Below are positions 1 through 12,043 of a stretch of 64,000 bases of DNA, one piece after another. A program made the translations under genes and the position numbers. The DNA lies in NCBI GenBank assembly GCA_000697055.1, contig JNDT01002383.1, forward strand, positions 210,877 to 274,876, written 5' to 3'. How positions within the stretch are numbered: the first letter of the stretch is position 1; each line of letters opens with the position of its first letter. The stretch comes from Saksenaea vasiformis B4078 (lineage: Eukaryota > Mucoromycota > Mucoromycetes > Mucorales > Saksenaeaceae). The notes under the pieces were generated by a model. That model searched no databases, was not told the origin of the DNA, and was given only the letters and a program-made list of their open reading frames with translations.

Positions 1-71
1 TACAGAAAAAAACATGTCGTTCAACTTTTTTCTTTTATTATTTCACACGAGTCGACAAGCTATAAACTGTT

Positions 72-1039
72 TCAACGTCTTCCCCGGCTTCTGCTTCTGC
101 TAGGTGTTCTACTGTAACTACGGCTTCTGCCACGTCTGGGAGGAGTGATGCTTCGACTACGGCTTCGGCTGGGAGTGCGACTGCGGCTACGGCTACGGCT
201 TCGACTACGGCTGTCATAGCTACGACTACGGCTTCTCGAATAACTGGGCGATCGGCTACGTGAGTACGAGTATCTTCTACCACGACGAACTGGTGATCTA
301 GATCGTGACTGACGTCTTCCGCCGCCGTAGTACCGGTCTACACCACCACGACGCATCGGAGGTGGGCCTCGTCGTCGGTAAGGAGGTGGCGAGATGTTAC
401 GCGCTAAAATGACTTAGTATACAAGGGAAAGGAAGAAGCGAAAAAGGGAACTTACATCGACGTCGCGGGGGTGGAGGCGGGGAAAGCGAAGGTGATCGAC
501 GTCTTGGTGGGGCCATCATACATTCCAAGAACTGACCATCCAGTTGACCCTGATAATGCAAAAGTTAAGTTAACGAAAATGTTTTTCTTTCTTTTTCTGT
601 TCGTTATTTACTCCATCCATATAACTGATAGCCTTGTCAGCATCTTCTTGGGTTTCGTATTCAACATATGCTTTGCCCACGTTGGCATTCACTATTATGT
701 TGTGTTTTAGCTTTTACATAGCAAAGATGTGCTACCCTACATCGTTCATTGAAGGGAAATTCCACATGCTTAATGGTGCCGAATTGTGAGAAGATCTCCT
801 TGACGTGCTCCACCGTGACGTTTCGCGTCAACTTCGTCACAAGCACGATAATGCGTGCAGGACTGGGCGAACGGCGGCGACGAGGTGGTGAACGCGAACG
901 TGAATAAGAGCGCGAACGCGAGCGCGAGCGACTGTAGGAAGGTGATCGTGAGTAAGGCGATCGAGAACGGCCGTAAGACGGTGACCGGCGACGACGCCGA
1001 GGCGAAGGTGATCGTGAATGGCGAGATCGAGAAATCGCC
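72..1039 (-). CDS. RNPS1: RNPS1-like SR/RRM splicing protein (5' end unresolved)
   Basis: Serine/arginine-rich RNA-binding protein with the layout of RNPS1, an exon-junction/ASAP-complex factor in splicing and mRNA surveillance. Exons read on the minus strand: 1039-741, 691-612, 549-456, 403-72. The first encodes an N-terminal RS/SP-rich stretch and then the RRM start (RNP2-like [20 protein letters not shown]). The second carries the RNP1-like segment [19 protein letters not shown], and the third finishes the RRM (GGQLDG) and enters a proline/arginine linker. The last exon is a C-terminal RS domain ending in RSRGRR and a stop at 72. All joins keep frame. The start codon is not found: 1039 follows a good acceptor (TTTGCTGATAG), so at least one short 5' exon lies upstream. 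RNPS1 identity rests on a single central RRM between RS regions; another one-RRM SR protein is possible. Confidence 0.82.
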
Positions 1040-1822
1040 CTATCAGCAAATGTTAACAAATGGCTCAAAATAAACTAAATGGCGTGCCCATCTTGCTTAA
1101 AGAAACATACATGATCTGCTGTAACGAAGAGAAAAAAGGGGAGAAAGAACCTCCAAAATTTTCTGACCCTCCTAAATCCAGCGGACATTTAAAAATAACC
1201 AGAACGCCCAGCCTGCTGTTTATTGCGTACGTTTTGCTTTCATGGAAAAAGTTGCCTACGCTTAAGAAACATTGAATAGGCATTGGTCAAGCAATAACGG
1301 AATGCCTGCATTAGTTATTACCCGTAGACTCAAAATCTGTTCGAGCACCGCAAGGACGAATCCATAGTTCAATACTTGGATTTTAAGCTCATTTACTCCG
1401 AAGAGTGCTCTTGCTTAATAACATGAGCCTGTTCCACATTATTTTCCGGTGGAAGAGACATGGCTTTTGTGAGAAGAAAGTGACTTCGAGCAATAACCGC
1501 TGCTGCGGAGTAATACAATGTGTGTGACACATTTTACGTACCTGGCTTGAATTAAAAGAAGGCGCCCACAAAGCAAGACCGTTCAGAACAGCGTGTCATT
1601 CAGCTTAAATTTTACAGATGAAGGAAAATGGAAAAGGATGTGTGTTCGAATTAGTACGTAAGCAAACTGCTTCTCAGTGTAAACTTTTTTTTTTTCACAT
1701 TGAACTTTTAGCGCAGTGCAAGTCTCTTCATAACCACGTAATCCTTGTTGGTAGCTGAAATTGGACTATCATTGTTATTGTCTATACCTAGTGTATATTA
1801 TTATGAATAATTAATGCTATGC
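1040..1822. other. Spacer between RNPS1-like and rhomboid genes
   Basis: No convincing coding sequence. It should hold the missing first exon and promoter of the RNPS1-like gene and the 3' UTR of the rhomboid gene. Two short minus-strand frames (1065-1283, 1389-1571) show no domain and no continuity with the RRM gene. Confidence 0.5.
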
Positions 1823-2872
1823 TTATTCGTCTCCTAGACGTCTTCCTTGTCCAGGAAATGATGCTGAAGAAGATTCAGCTATTCCCACATCTTGATTGGA
1901 GATCGGAAGGTATGCCTCGTTTGCTTCGTCGACGCTTATGAATCTCCTGTGATTTTTCAATGACTGCAGCCATCGGTGCTCTTCCAATGCCCGACACGAA
2001 CTAGTAGATAGCACCATGCGGGACGGTAAACGATCCGACGCGTCTAAACAGAAAAAGAAAATGTTTGTCAGAGGTTAAAGAGCATCGTCCACTTACAAAG
2101 GTAGGCAATGCCAGCAGTAATCAGATTTAGCAGAATTGATGATGTAGGATCCAAAAAGAAGTAGAACAGAATCAGAAGCGGTGGTATGAATTTACCAGGG
2201 ATAGGAATGGCACCAAACAACCTGCCAGAAAAGAAAGAAAAAGATTCGTTCATCAGAGCGCCCATTACTCGTGAACATCAGCTTACATGCGATCCTGTGC
2301 GTTCCCATTCTGTTTTTGTTCTTCTATCACCTGTAATATCGATAATGCAATTGCCCATCCCGACAGTCCGGCACTACGGTACACTCCGAGGTGATAGTTC
2401 GCAGGCGTATCATACGAAGAGAGACGGATGATAATTGTGTAAAGACTTGCTGGGATGAACGTGAATAATACCGCGAGAATCCACAGTGCTTTTATCGATC
2501 CATGCTTTTTTTCGAACAGAGGAAAATATGGAAAAAGTAGCAAGTAATTGGTGATCAAGAATGGAAAGCCGAAGGTCGACAGAGGATAGAATAGTAGTCG
2601 TTGCACTAGCCCACCGTGAATCATGGTACTCAATAGTATGCTGCAATCCTACCTTGATACCCTTGAACAACCTTCTGTACATCGAGGGACAACCAGGGAC
2701 CAATGCTGAAAAACCTGTCGATAATAAAAATGGCAGCCGATGCCACCATCACCGATATGGTGATCAAGGGTAAAGATGCAAAGTACTTCTTGACATGGCT
2801 TATAAAGATGCGTGTGCTTTCGCCCAGTCTATTATGGGCACTTTGCGATGCCTGATTCTGACTGGCCTCCAT
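1823..2872 (-). CDS. RBD2: RBD2-type rhomboid family membrane protein
   Basis: Polytopic membrane protein of the fungal Rbd2 rhomboid type (294 aa, 4 exons: 2872-2653, 2605-2287, 2221-2097, 2043-1823; first intron 47 bp). It starts MEASQNQASQ with a short cytosolic lead, then a first membrane segment and the hallmark WLSLDVQKVV...YQVQRLLFYPL. Further hydrophobic segments follow, with the rhomboid serine motif GLSGWA about two thirds along, and a last core helix ending AYLYASDRLPS before a hydrophilic tail. Rbd2 acts in Golgi/ER membranes and in some yeasts cleaves SREBP-type factors. The last core helix has Asn (LLNLITAGIAYLY) where active rhomboids have the catalytic His of a GHLxG-type motif, so activity is doubtful. 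The C-terminal tail is short, with no UBA domain, which argues against DSC2/UBAC2. Confidence 0.8.
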
Positions 2873-3909
2873 GGCGATGGTTGACCTGCAAAATGAAGAC
2901 AAAAAGAGAGAGGGGGTTTCAATTTCAGCGTTCAGTAGTGTTACTCGAGGCAAAGCCGCGATCACTGCTCTCTCTGTGTTTCTTTCTTGGCGGCAAGATT
3001 ACCAATATTCCCCTTTTGAACTAAGATATTATAAAGGACACCGCTATATGTGGAATGTACATGTATCGTTTTCGATCCTCTTGTTTCTGACAACAAAGTT
3101 TTTTCGTGAACAAGGAAATATATGTGCTAAAAAGGGAAACTCGTACAACTCTGCACCGGCTCGAGATTATTTGACGTTGCATGCAGGTGAGCTTTTGCGC
3201 TTCGAAGTCTTTCTTTTTACGGTGATGCAATGCTATACGATATGTTCTTTTGCGTTATATTGGTGTCAGCGATAGGATTCCATAGTCTGAGACAAAAAGA
3301 CGTGTCAGTTTAATAGAGGACTGCTGCGCCCTCGAAATTCATGCGTACTTCCGCGCTCAACTATTAGTCTCACTCCCGTTAAACTGCCCTGGATTAGAGA
3401 AATCACGCAATCCTTCTTTTCTGAGGATCACTGCGTTTAAATTATCCGCATGCACGGTTGAAGTGTGCTTAGCATATGACTCGATGCTAAGATTTTCTTC
3501 GCAAAGTGTCACAAGAATTTTTCTATCGAGAGTGAGTGGCTACCGGTGTTTTGAAAGGAAGGGTAATAGAAAGGCGCAGGGTCATTTAGAGGTGTGTGTA
3601 CTACGTTCTTAACTTCCGCAGCGATTCTACGTCATGTAATAAAAAGCTCCGTACACTAGTTTACCTGGAAGTGGAACATTAACTTTCTGAGATCAAGCGA
3701 TCTTGCTAAACAATTGGCCGAAAACAAAAAAAAAAATCGTTGCCCGTTTTTCAAAAGGAGCACCAAAAAATAGTAAATTTTCCCAAATTTTTGATTTGAT
3801 CTACATACGCTGCTGGATGAAACAAGAGGGTTGGATTGCAGTCAGTCTAAGTTGGCCAGCCATCACTTCGATAGGGAGGGTTTCTCTTAAGCGTACGTTA
3901 TTGGTTATT
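2873..3909. other. Spacer upstream of the rhomboid gene
   Basis: About 1 kb separating two minus-strand genes. It should contain the rhomboid promoter next to 2872 and the SEC14-like 3' UTR near 3909. Short frames on both strands show no domain, codon bias or splice continuity. Confidence 0.5.
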
Positions 3910-5133
3910 CTAGTGGTATTCGATTGTCTTGTAAGGGTTTCCGGTGCGATTGAGTAATGCTGTCCAGTATCTTTCAAGGTCGTAACTGAAGTTGTAACTT
4001 CCTCCAAAATCTGTTTCCAATTGATTTTCCGGGATGTAGTCCTTCAGATACACCCACTCGTTTGTAGTAGCTTTTGTGTCATTCTTGCCATCTGTATCAT
4101 AAGCAAATTTGATTTTCGCCTTTGTCACCGGATCCATAAAAGGTGATATGATTTTAAACGTTGCAAAAAAGAACCATGGTGCTAAAAAAACCCGAAGCTT
4201 AGTGCTACTTTCTCACGAGCAAATAAAAATCCACTTACATTTGACGACAAAGGCAATACCTTACAAAAAAAGTACATCGAGAGAAGTATGAGTATCATCG
4301 AGAACGGTCATTAATGCAAATCTTACCTAACCTCTCAGGGTAATGATTACCAAGAATATCCAAGAATTTCTTGCACGTGGCAACGCTTGGATTATGTGAT
4401 GCAGAGGAGTCTTTAAAATCGACAATAATAGCAATATTTTCGACTTTCTCCGGCATGAGGCGAATACCACGTTCCAAACTGTAAACAATGTGTTTCACTT
4501 GACGCTCAGCATCTTTTGAGTTTTGCAATCTTGGCCGCATGATCCATACTGGTCTTCCACACTTATCGAAACCATTGAAATACATCTTGCCGGTTTCTGC
4601 CTAAATAGTCATTTCGGACATGAGCATCCCGGGGGGGGGAGGTAACAAGAGGAGCGTGAAAAAAAAAAGAAAAGAACGAACCTCGGGTTTGATATAATCC
4701 GGATCCAATTGATCCGGTCGATAATCACGGCGCCATTTGACGGTGTTCGCAAGCATTGTCTTTGCAGCCTTTCCCTTTTTTCTTAGTAATCTTTCCCTCT
4801 CTCTCTCTCTCTCTCTCTCTTTTTCTTTTAATAACACTAACAAACCTCATAATCCCACTTTCGTGCACGCATGTATCGTTTAAAGGTGGCTTCTGTCAGA
4901 AATCCTTTTTCGCTAGCGTAATAATCATGTGTCTCGGGAAGCATGATAGATTGCATGTAGGTTCGTAAATCATCGACCTTGCGTTGCTGCGACTCATTCA
5001 ATGGCGCGGCAACAGCTGGTGTATACCCGTTCGGCGGTGTGAGGATCGGTTCTTGAGTTACCAGCTCTTTATCTTCAAATGTTGGCTGCTTGGCACTTGC
5101 GTTAGAATTGGATTTCAGCCGGAAGACGTTCAT
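3910..5133 (-). CDS. SEC14-like CRAL-TRIO lipid-transfer protein
   Basis: Predicted cytosolic phosphatidylinositol/phospholipid transfer protein (313 aa), five exons: 5133-4846, 4768-4682, 4600-4327, 4259-4239, 4181-3910. The CRAL-TRIO N-lobe is visible (LTEATFKRYMRARKWDYE, then TMLANTVKWRRDYRP), followed by the Sec14 core GKMYFNGFDKCGRPVWIMRP, the helix with IAIIVDFKDSS, and HYPERLG running across the splice into SPWFFFATFKIISPFMDP. The C-terminal gate YIPENQLETDFGG matches the family. Exon 4 is only 21 nt, yet it restores the frame and the conserved strand exactly. Intron 1 ends in a (GA)n tract. The ATG at 5133 is chosen because the upstream in-frame extension is hydrophobic leader-like sequence; a possible alternative first exon is listed separately. 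It diverges from ATP1. Confidence 0.88.
4796..4821. repeat. (CT)n microsatellite in SEC14-like intron 1
   Basis: About twelve CT units on the plus strand, read as (AG)n in the transcript, lying just upstream of the exon 2 acceptor. Confidence 0.9.
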
Positions 5134-5234
5134 GACGATGAGGTAAGAGAAAAGAGAAAAAAAAAAGGGTGAAAACCGCAAAGGCGGGGAGGTTTATATA
5201 TTGTACTCTCGTTTCGTGACGATCTGCACCTTAC

Positions 5235-5299
5235 CACGGAAGGCAATTGTTCCATTTCTCGGGACAACTCATCCATCGGCGCCATTGGTTGAATCTCCA
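5235..5299 (-). CDS. Possible alternative 5' exon of the SEC14-like gene
   Basis: A 65-nt segment bounded by an acceptor-like TTATTGTTGCAG and a donor GTAAGG on the minus strand. It contains an ATG at 5285 and 17 open codons (MAPMDELSREMEQLPSV). Splicing to an AAG acceptor inside exon 1 of the SEC14-like gene, just before QPTFEDKEL, would keep frame and replace its first 16 residues. An unrelated short transcript or a 5' UTR exon is also possible. Confidence 0.3.
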
Positions 5300-5630
5300 C
5301 TGCAACAATAAGATTAACCGACGCGGTTTTAAAAAAAATATCCTTCTCGTGTCTTTTTTTTTCTGGCTCCCTGGAACAGGATGATACACAGAGTACATAA
5401 AAATGACCTTAAAATAGATAAACTACAAGAACAACAACATGATAAAGAAGAGGACGGATAGAGTCTTTTGCAGATTCGTTTTGTTGGTACCGAGGGCTGA
5501 TTAATGATGACAAAAGGCAGGGGTTCCCTCCCCCGACATAGTACAAACAGTCACTGGAATAAACACGGCTGTGCCGACTCCTTTCTCCACATACCTCCCC
5601 TCTCCCCTGTCCCTTGCGACACTATCTATT

Positions 5631-7577
5631 ATGCTGAGAAACGCTGCTCGCGTCGCACGCCCCGCCCTTGCTGCTTTTGCCAGATCTTCTCCAGCTGTGA
5701 GTTATTTTTAAAATTTTTATTTTCTTTGGATATCACAGAACGCGATCGCGAAGGAAGAAAAAAAGTGGAGACATACCATCGATTACAAACACGATCGCTT
5801 CGAACAGAGGAGGAAAACGCTCATTGGACTGCTCATTAACCACGTACCTCATTCTTTTTAGGTTCGCCTTAACTTGGGCGCTGCTGCCGTTGCTGTTAGA
5901 AACTATGCTTCTGCAAAGCCCTCAACCTCCGAGGTCTCTTCCATTCTTGAGCAGCGCATTCTCGGTGCCTCTTCCGAAGTCGACCTTCAGGAAACCGGTC
6001 GCGTTTTGTCCATTGGTGACGGTATTGCTCGCGTCTATGGTTTGAAGAATGTTCAGGCCGAAGAGATGGTTGAATTCTCCAGCGGTCTTAAGGTTAGAAA
6101 ATAAGAAAGCATGAAGCGGAAGAGCCAGCGTGGCTGATGTGTCATTGTTCTTTTTTTTGTTCAGGGTATGGCTTTGAACTTGGAACCCGACAACGTCGGT
6201 ATTGTCGTTTTCGGTAACGATCGTCTGATTAAGGAGGGTGACACTGTGAAGCGTACGGGTGCTATTGTCGACGTCCCCGTTGGTCCCGGTATCCTTGGTC
6301 GTGTTGTCGATGCTTTGGGTAACCCCATTGATGGTAAGGGTCCCTTGGAGACTGTCGGCCGTTCCCGTGTCCAGGTGAAGGCACCTGGTATTTTGCCCCG
6401 TCACTCCGTCAACGAACCTATGCAGACTGGTATCAAGTCTGTCGACTCCATGGTTCCTATTGGTCGTGGTCAGCGTGAATTGATTATTGGTGATCGTCAG
6501 ACTGGTAAGACTGCTGTCGCTCTCGACACCATCTTGAACCAGAAGAACTGGAACAACGGCAGCGATGAGTCCAAGAAGTTGTACTGTATCTACGTCGCTG
6601 TCGGTCAGAAGCGTTCTACCGTTGCTCAGCTTGTCCGTACCCTCGAGGAGAACGACGCTATGAAGTACACCACCGTCGTCGCTGCCACTGCCTCTGAGGC
6701 TGCTCCCCTTCAGTACCTTGCTCCCTTCTCTGGTGCTGCTTTCGGTGAATGGTTCCGTGACAACGGTCGCCACTCCTTGATCATCTATGACGATTTGTCC
6801 AAGCAGGCTGTTGCCTACCGTCAGATGTCTCTTTTGCTTCGTCGTCCTCCTGGTCGTGAAGCCTACCCTGGTGATGTCTTCTACCTTCACTCCCGTTTGT
6901 TGGAGCGTGCTGCCAAGATGAACAAGGACTTTGGCTATGGTTCCATGACCGCCCTTCCCATCATGTAAGACCAAGAAAAAAGAAAGAAATCCAACGCATT
7001 GATGAAACTAAATAATTTGATACCTAGTGAGACCCAGGGTGGTGATGTGTCTGCCTACATTCCTACCAACGTCATTTCCATTACTGACGGTCAGATCTTC
7101 TTGGAAGCCGAACTTTTCTTCAAGGGTGTCCGTCCCGCCATTAACGTCGGTCTTTCCGTGTCTCGTGTCGGTTCCGCTGCCCAGACCAAGGCCATGAAGC
7201 AGGTTGCTGGTTCCTTGAAGCTTTTCTTGGCTCAGTACCGTGAAGTTGCTGCTTTCGCCCAGTTCGGTTCTGATTTGGATGCCTCTACCCAGTTCTTGTT
7301 GAACCGTGGTGCCCGTCTTACCGAATTGTTGAAGCAGCCCCAGTACTCTCCTCTTTCCATCCAGACCCAGGTTCCTATTGTGTTCGCTGGTGTCAACGGT
7401 TACTTGGATAAGCTCCCCGTTAACAAGGTCGTTGACTGGGAAAAGGACTTCATCAGCCACATCCAGTCCGAGCACAAGGATACCCTTGAGGAGATCCGCA
7501 CCAAGGGTGTCTTGTCCAAGGAATTGGAGGGTAAGCTTCGTGAAATCTGTGACAACCACGTCAAGTCTTTCTTGTAA
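5631..7577 (+). CDS. ATP1: Mitochondrial ATP synthase F1 subunit alpha
   Basis: Alpha subunit of F1Fo-ATP synthase in the mitochondrial inner membrane; it forms the alpha3beta3 head and binds non-catalytic ATP. Four exons: 5631-5696, 5862-6092, 6165-6964, 7028-7577; 548 aa. The Arg/Ala-rich start [20 protein letters not shown] is a mitochondrial presequence, and mature sequence begins around the NYASAKP region. Diagnostic motifs: Walker [10 protein letters not shown], Walker [17 protein letters not shown], the signature [17 protein letters not shown], then [24 protein letters not shown] and the family C-terminus. Exon 3 ends in phase 2 and exon 4 begins with one base, rebuilding ALPIIETQ. Strong C/T-ending codon preference fits high expression. 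A 350-codon frame on the opposite strand is only a by-product of that bias. Confidence 0.98.
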
Positions 7578-8062
7578 AAGTGAGAAGTACTACTCCATGA
7601 TCTTTCTGTAAAATAAAAACCAAACAAACAAAGAAAAAAGATACGATAAAAAAAAAGGGAACCCGATATACTGTGAAGGACTGTGTGACTCCAGAAGCAT
7701 GTCTGTTGCTTTCCGTCATTGGCCGATGATTTCAAATGGCGAGGAAAAATGAGAGAGGGGATCATGCACGCACCGATACCCTGTCAGGGTAACGAAAAAG
7801 CACGTCACGGAGGACTGGCCTGACAAAACAAAGGACTTTTTGAATTTTTGTTTTTTTGTTGGACAGAGAGACCTAATTTACACCATGGTAAACATGACGT
7901 TCTATTTTTCTTTCTTCAAGCGTTGGCTTCCAAGTGCTTTCTTTTTGAAAGCGAATACAGCATGAGATGAACCGACGCCAACTGACTGAAAACTCGCGCG
8001 ACGATACTCATCCCTTTCTTTTTTTTTATCTTGTTTCGTAGCTTCGCTTCTCCTCCAAGTTG
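7578..8062. other. Spacer between ATP1 and bL12m genes
   Basis: ATP1 3' UTR (A-rich, AATAAAA-like sequence near 7612) followed by the bL12m promoter. No coding sequence recognised. Confidence 0.6.
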
Positions 8063-8701
8063 ATGACTAGCACAGCCATTGCTGCTCGACAGAGCACTCG
8101 GTATGTTCATTAGACAACGGCGCGTTTAAGTACCTGGTGTTAACCTTTCAATGCAGTGTTTCGGCAGCTGTCCCCGTGTTTGCGCGACGCTATACCACCG
8201 AACAGCCCCTTCCCACCCCTGGTAACAACGCGGCTGCTGACCCAAAGATTGCCGCCATCGTCGACCAAATCGAACAATTGACCTTGTTGCAGACTTCCGA
8301 ACTTGTTTCACAGCTCAAGGTGGGTTAACAACCTAACGAAAGAGGTGGATAGGTGATGCTAACTTTTTTTTCGAACAAAAAAAAAGTCGCGTCTTAACAT
8401 CCAAGATATCGCCATGCCTGTTGCTATGCCCGCTGCTGGATCTGCGGCACCTGCTGCGGCTGCTGAGGAGGAGAAGCCAGCCGAAAAGACAGAATTCAAC
8501 GTCAAGATTGAAAAGGTGGATGCCGCTTCAAAGGCAAAGGTGATCCGCGAAGTGAAGAACTTGGCTGGTTTGAACTTGGTTGAGGCCAAGAAGTTTGTCG
8601 AGAGTGTACCCAAGGTTCTCAAGGAATCTGTGCCAAAGGAGGATGCTGAAAAGCTGAAGAAGGCTCTTGAGGCTCTCGGTGCCACCGTCAACTTAGAATA
8701 A
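8063..8701 (+). CDS. MRPL12: Mitochondrial ribosomal protein bL12m (L7/L12)
   Basis: Stalk protein of the mitochondrial large ribosomal subunit, which recruits translational GTPases. Three exons: 8063-8100, 8157-8319, 8387-8701; 171 aa. Start [20 protein letters not shown] resembles a mitochondrial presequence, with a likely cleavage region near FARRYTTEQ. Residues after [20 protein letters not shown] form the dimerisation helix domain, followed by an Ala/Pro/Glu-rich hinge and the L7/L12 C-terminal domain ([20 protein letters not shown], then [16 protein letters not shown] and a terminal [10 protein letters not shown]). A branch-point-like GCTAAC precedes the last acceptor. The presequence makes a bacterial or plastid form unlikely. 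Confidence 0.95.
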
Positions 8702-9488
8702 TTTTCTTCTCTCCTGTTAAATAGATTGTGCTATTACCTTTTCTTAACAAAAAAAACTATGCTGTAGATCTTGAAAAAAAAAAAAAGAAAAAGTATTACA
8801 ATGCCTGGATACGATCAAAAAGATTCTCGTTGCTCTTGGACCAGGAACATGGATGATAGACAGCTCCGTAAAAGGGATTAAGTCCTGTCAAACCTTGCCC
8901 AGGGGTCTTGGAAGATACTTAATGCAGTGGAAATCTTATAAAAGCTGAAAAGCAGTCTTCTCTAGCATTAAAAAAATGACAGAGAGAGAGAGGGAAAGGA
9001 GTAGCAGTATCTCTGTTTTTCTTGTGTCACAAATTGGGAAGGTTGTACACAACAAAGCAGAATTTTAAAAAGCTCTCCTTGTTGTTCTAAAAGTGGCAAA
9101 GTCATTTGTAAAGACCAAAGCGCCAAACATGTATTTATCCCTAGGAAAAATCGATTCATTTTCTAAATTGGATGGACGGGAAAAGTATGTAAATCCTTAT
9201 GCAGTTGGCGATGAAGGCACATGAGGATGATGGGTTCCCACACATTGGGGTCTAGGCTCTTAAACAGCATGTTTCCTTGTGATACCATAAACCTTTTTCT
9301 GTCAACATGTACACTGCCATGCATCCTATCCAAAAAAAAAAAAATTTGCTCGTTCATGTACGAGGTGTGAGATAGACAGAAAGACAGAGGTAACAAAACA
9401 ACGGCCATGTTTTGTCGAAGTTTAGGGGCGATGGCTTTTTATTTGTATTGAATGTCATTTCCGACAAAGTACAATCAGTTACTGTTTT
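8702..9488. other. Spacer between convergent bL12m and RhoGDI genes
   Basis: Holds the two 3' ends. A short A/T-rich stretch with (GA)n at about 8980 and two short minus-strand frames show no homology or splice continuity. I see no gene here. Confidence 0.5.
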
Positions 9489-10416
9489 TTACCAGTTCTT
9501 TTTGATATCAAAAGACCAATCCCATTCAACGTGGACCATGCCATCATCATCCACAAATTTGCTCTGTCGCGAAAGATATGTTAGTCAAGAAAAGAAGAAG
9601 GGTTTGTGTGTCCGTCAATTTACCTTTGCTTCATAGTGACCACGGGCAAGCAGTCCAGAGGGGGCTTCTTCCGGAGCAAAGATCTTTTCGTAGGCCTCTG
9701 CCGAGGGTCCGTAACTACCGATCATTTCTTCGGTCTTGTCCACTTTACAGGCAAGAATATGTTCATATATATATATATTTTTTTTTTTTTTTCAGGACAC
9801 GCGAATACGTTACCTCTAATGCCACCTCTCTTGACAACTTGCAAATATTTCAAACCCGAAACAATATCATGCTGAATTCTACGACAAAGATAAGCTTAAC
9901 AGTCAGAACTAAGAAACATACCATACCTGAATTTGACCTTCATGCGATACTCTGAGCCTTCCTTAATGGTGAAAGGAGTTGCTCTTGCTTTGTCAATAGC
10001 ATCTATATTCCACATGAGAAAAAAAAAATAAGAAGGGATGAAAAAAGTCAACTGTTTTACCTTGGCTAGAAAGATCAACGATAACATCGGGACGCTCTTC
10101 GACCTGAAGGGCGATATGTTCCACGATAACCTGAAGCAGAGATGAGGGGAAATTCGATGAGCAAGAAGTTGTCTTTTTCTTACCTTTCGGGGATCGTCAG
10201 CAACGCTCACTGTAAAAACAATGAATAGGAAGCTAAGAGAAAAAGCAGGAGTATCTTACCAGCAGCTTTGCCTAAACCAAGAGATTCCTTCCACTTTTTC
10301 AAGGATTCATCTTCAGCATCTAAGTTTTTAAATTCTTCCAAGGTTTTCTTCTCTCCAGGCTTGTAACCAGCAGTCTGGGAGGGAGCGAAATCGTCTTCAT
10401 CGTGATGTTCAGTCAT
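9489..10416 (-). CDS. RDI1: Rho GDP-dissociation inhibitor
   Basis: Cytosolic RhoGDI that extracts prenylated Rho/Cdc42/Rac GTPases from membranes and holds them in the GDP form. Seven exons on the minus strand: 10416-10260, 10209-10184, 10130-10061, 10002-9927, 9878-9814, 9742-9624, 9563-9489; 195 aa, the usual family length. The acidic flexible N-terminus MTEHHDEDDFAPSQTAGYKP and the helix ESLKKWKESLGLGKAA lead into ADDPRKVVIVEHIALQVEERPD. The immunoglobulin-like prenyl pocket then includes GSEYRMKVKFRIQHDIVSGL, YLQVVKRGG, the conserved EEMIGSYGPS and EEAPSGLLARGHY, and the family C-terminus VEWDWSFDIKKNW. Exon 2 is 26 nt. It diverges from RAB4 across about 300 bp, and Bem1 follows next. 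Confidence 0.95.
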
Positions 10417-10723
10417 GAGATGCTAAAGATGAGAAAAAAAGGGTATAAAAAAGGTGAAAGGGAAAAGAAATGCGAAAGAAGCAAAAAAGAAACCCGTGAG
10501 CTGAGTTTCGTTTTCTTTCTTTCAATTTATCCAGCGACAAACGTGTGTTCCTTTTCAAACTGTACTCTCTTCTTTTCTTTTCTTTTTTTTTTCATTCCTC
10601 TTCTTTTTTCTTTCTCTTTTTCTCTCTTACTTTTTATAATTACCTTCATTCAGCATGCTAGCCGATGCATACGGTAACGTCCCTTTATTATAGTTTTCTA
10701 ATGGAGGAAAAAACTGACGGACC
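10417..10723. promoter_or_regulatory. Bidirectional promoter region RDI1/RAB4
   Basis: A 307-bp interval between two divergent start codons, rich in C/T runs on the plus strand (10555-10630). Expected to carry both promoters; no specific factor site identified. Confidence 0.5.
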
Positions 10724-11972
<1,249 letters not shown>

Positions 11973-12043
11973 AAAAAAAGATAATATTTATTACTTCGTA
12001 GCGAGTAAATATATATGTTGTATGTACATCGGGTTGGATTGTT

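Noticed and set aside
1313..1385. tRNA-Leu-like string (GACTCAAAATCTG, then GACGAATCC)
   Set aside because: No paired acceptor stem and a poor T arm; only the anticodon-like loop matches.
5922..6974. 350-codon open frame antisense to ATP1
   Set aside because: It mirrors the strongly biased third-position use of ATP1; no domain, no independent start context, and the sense gene is certain.
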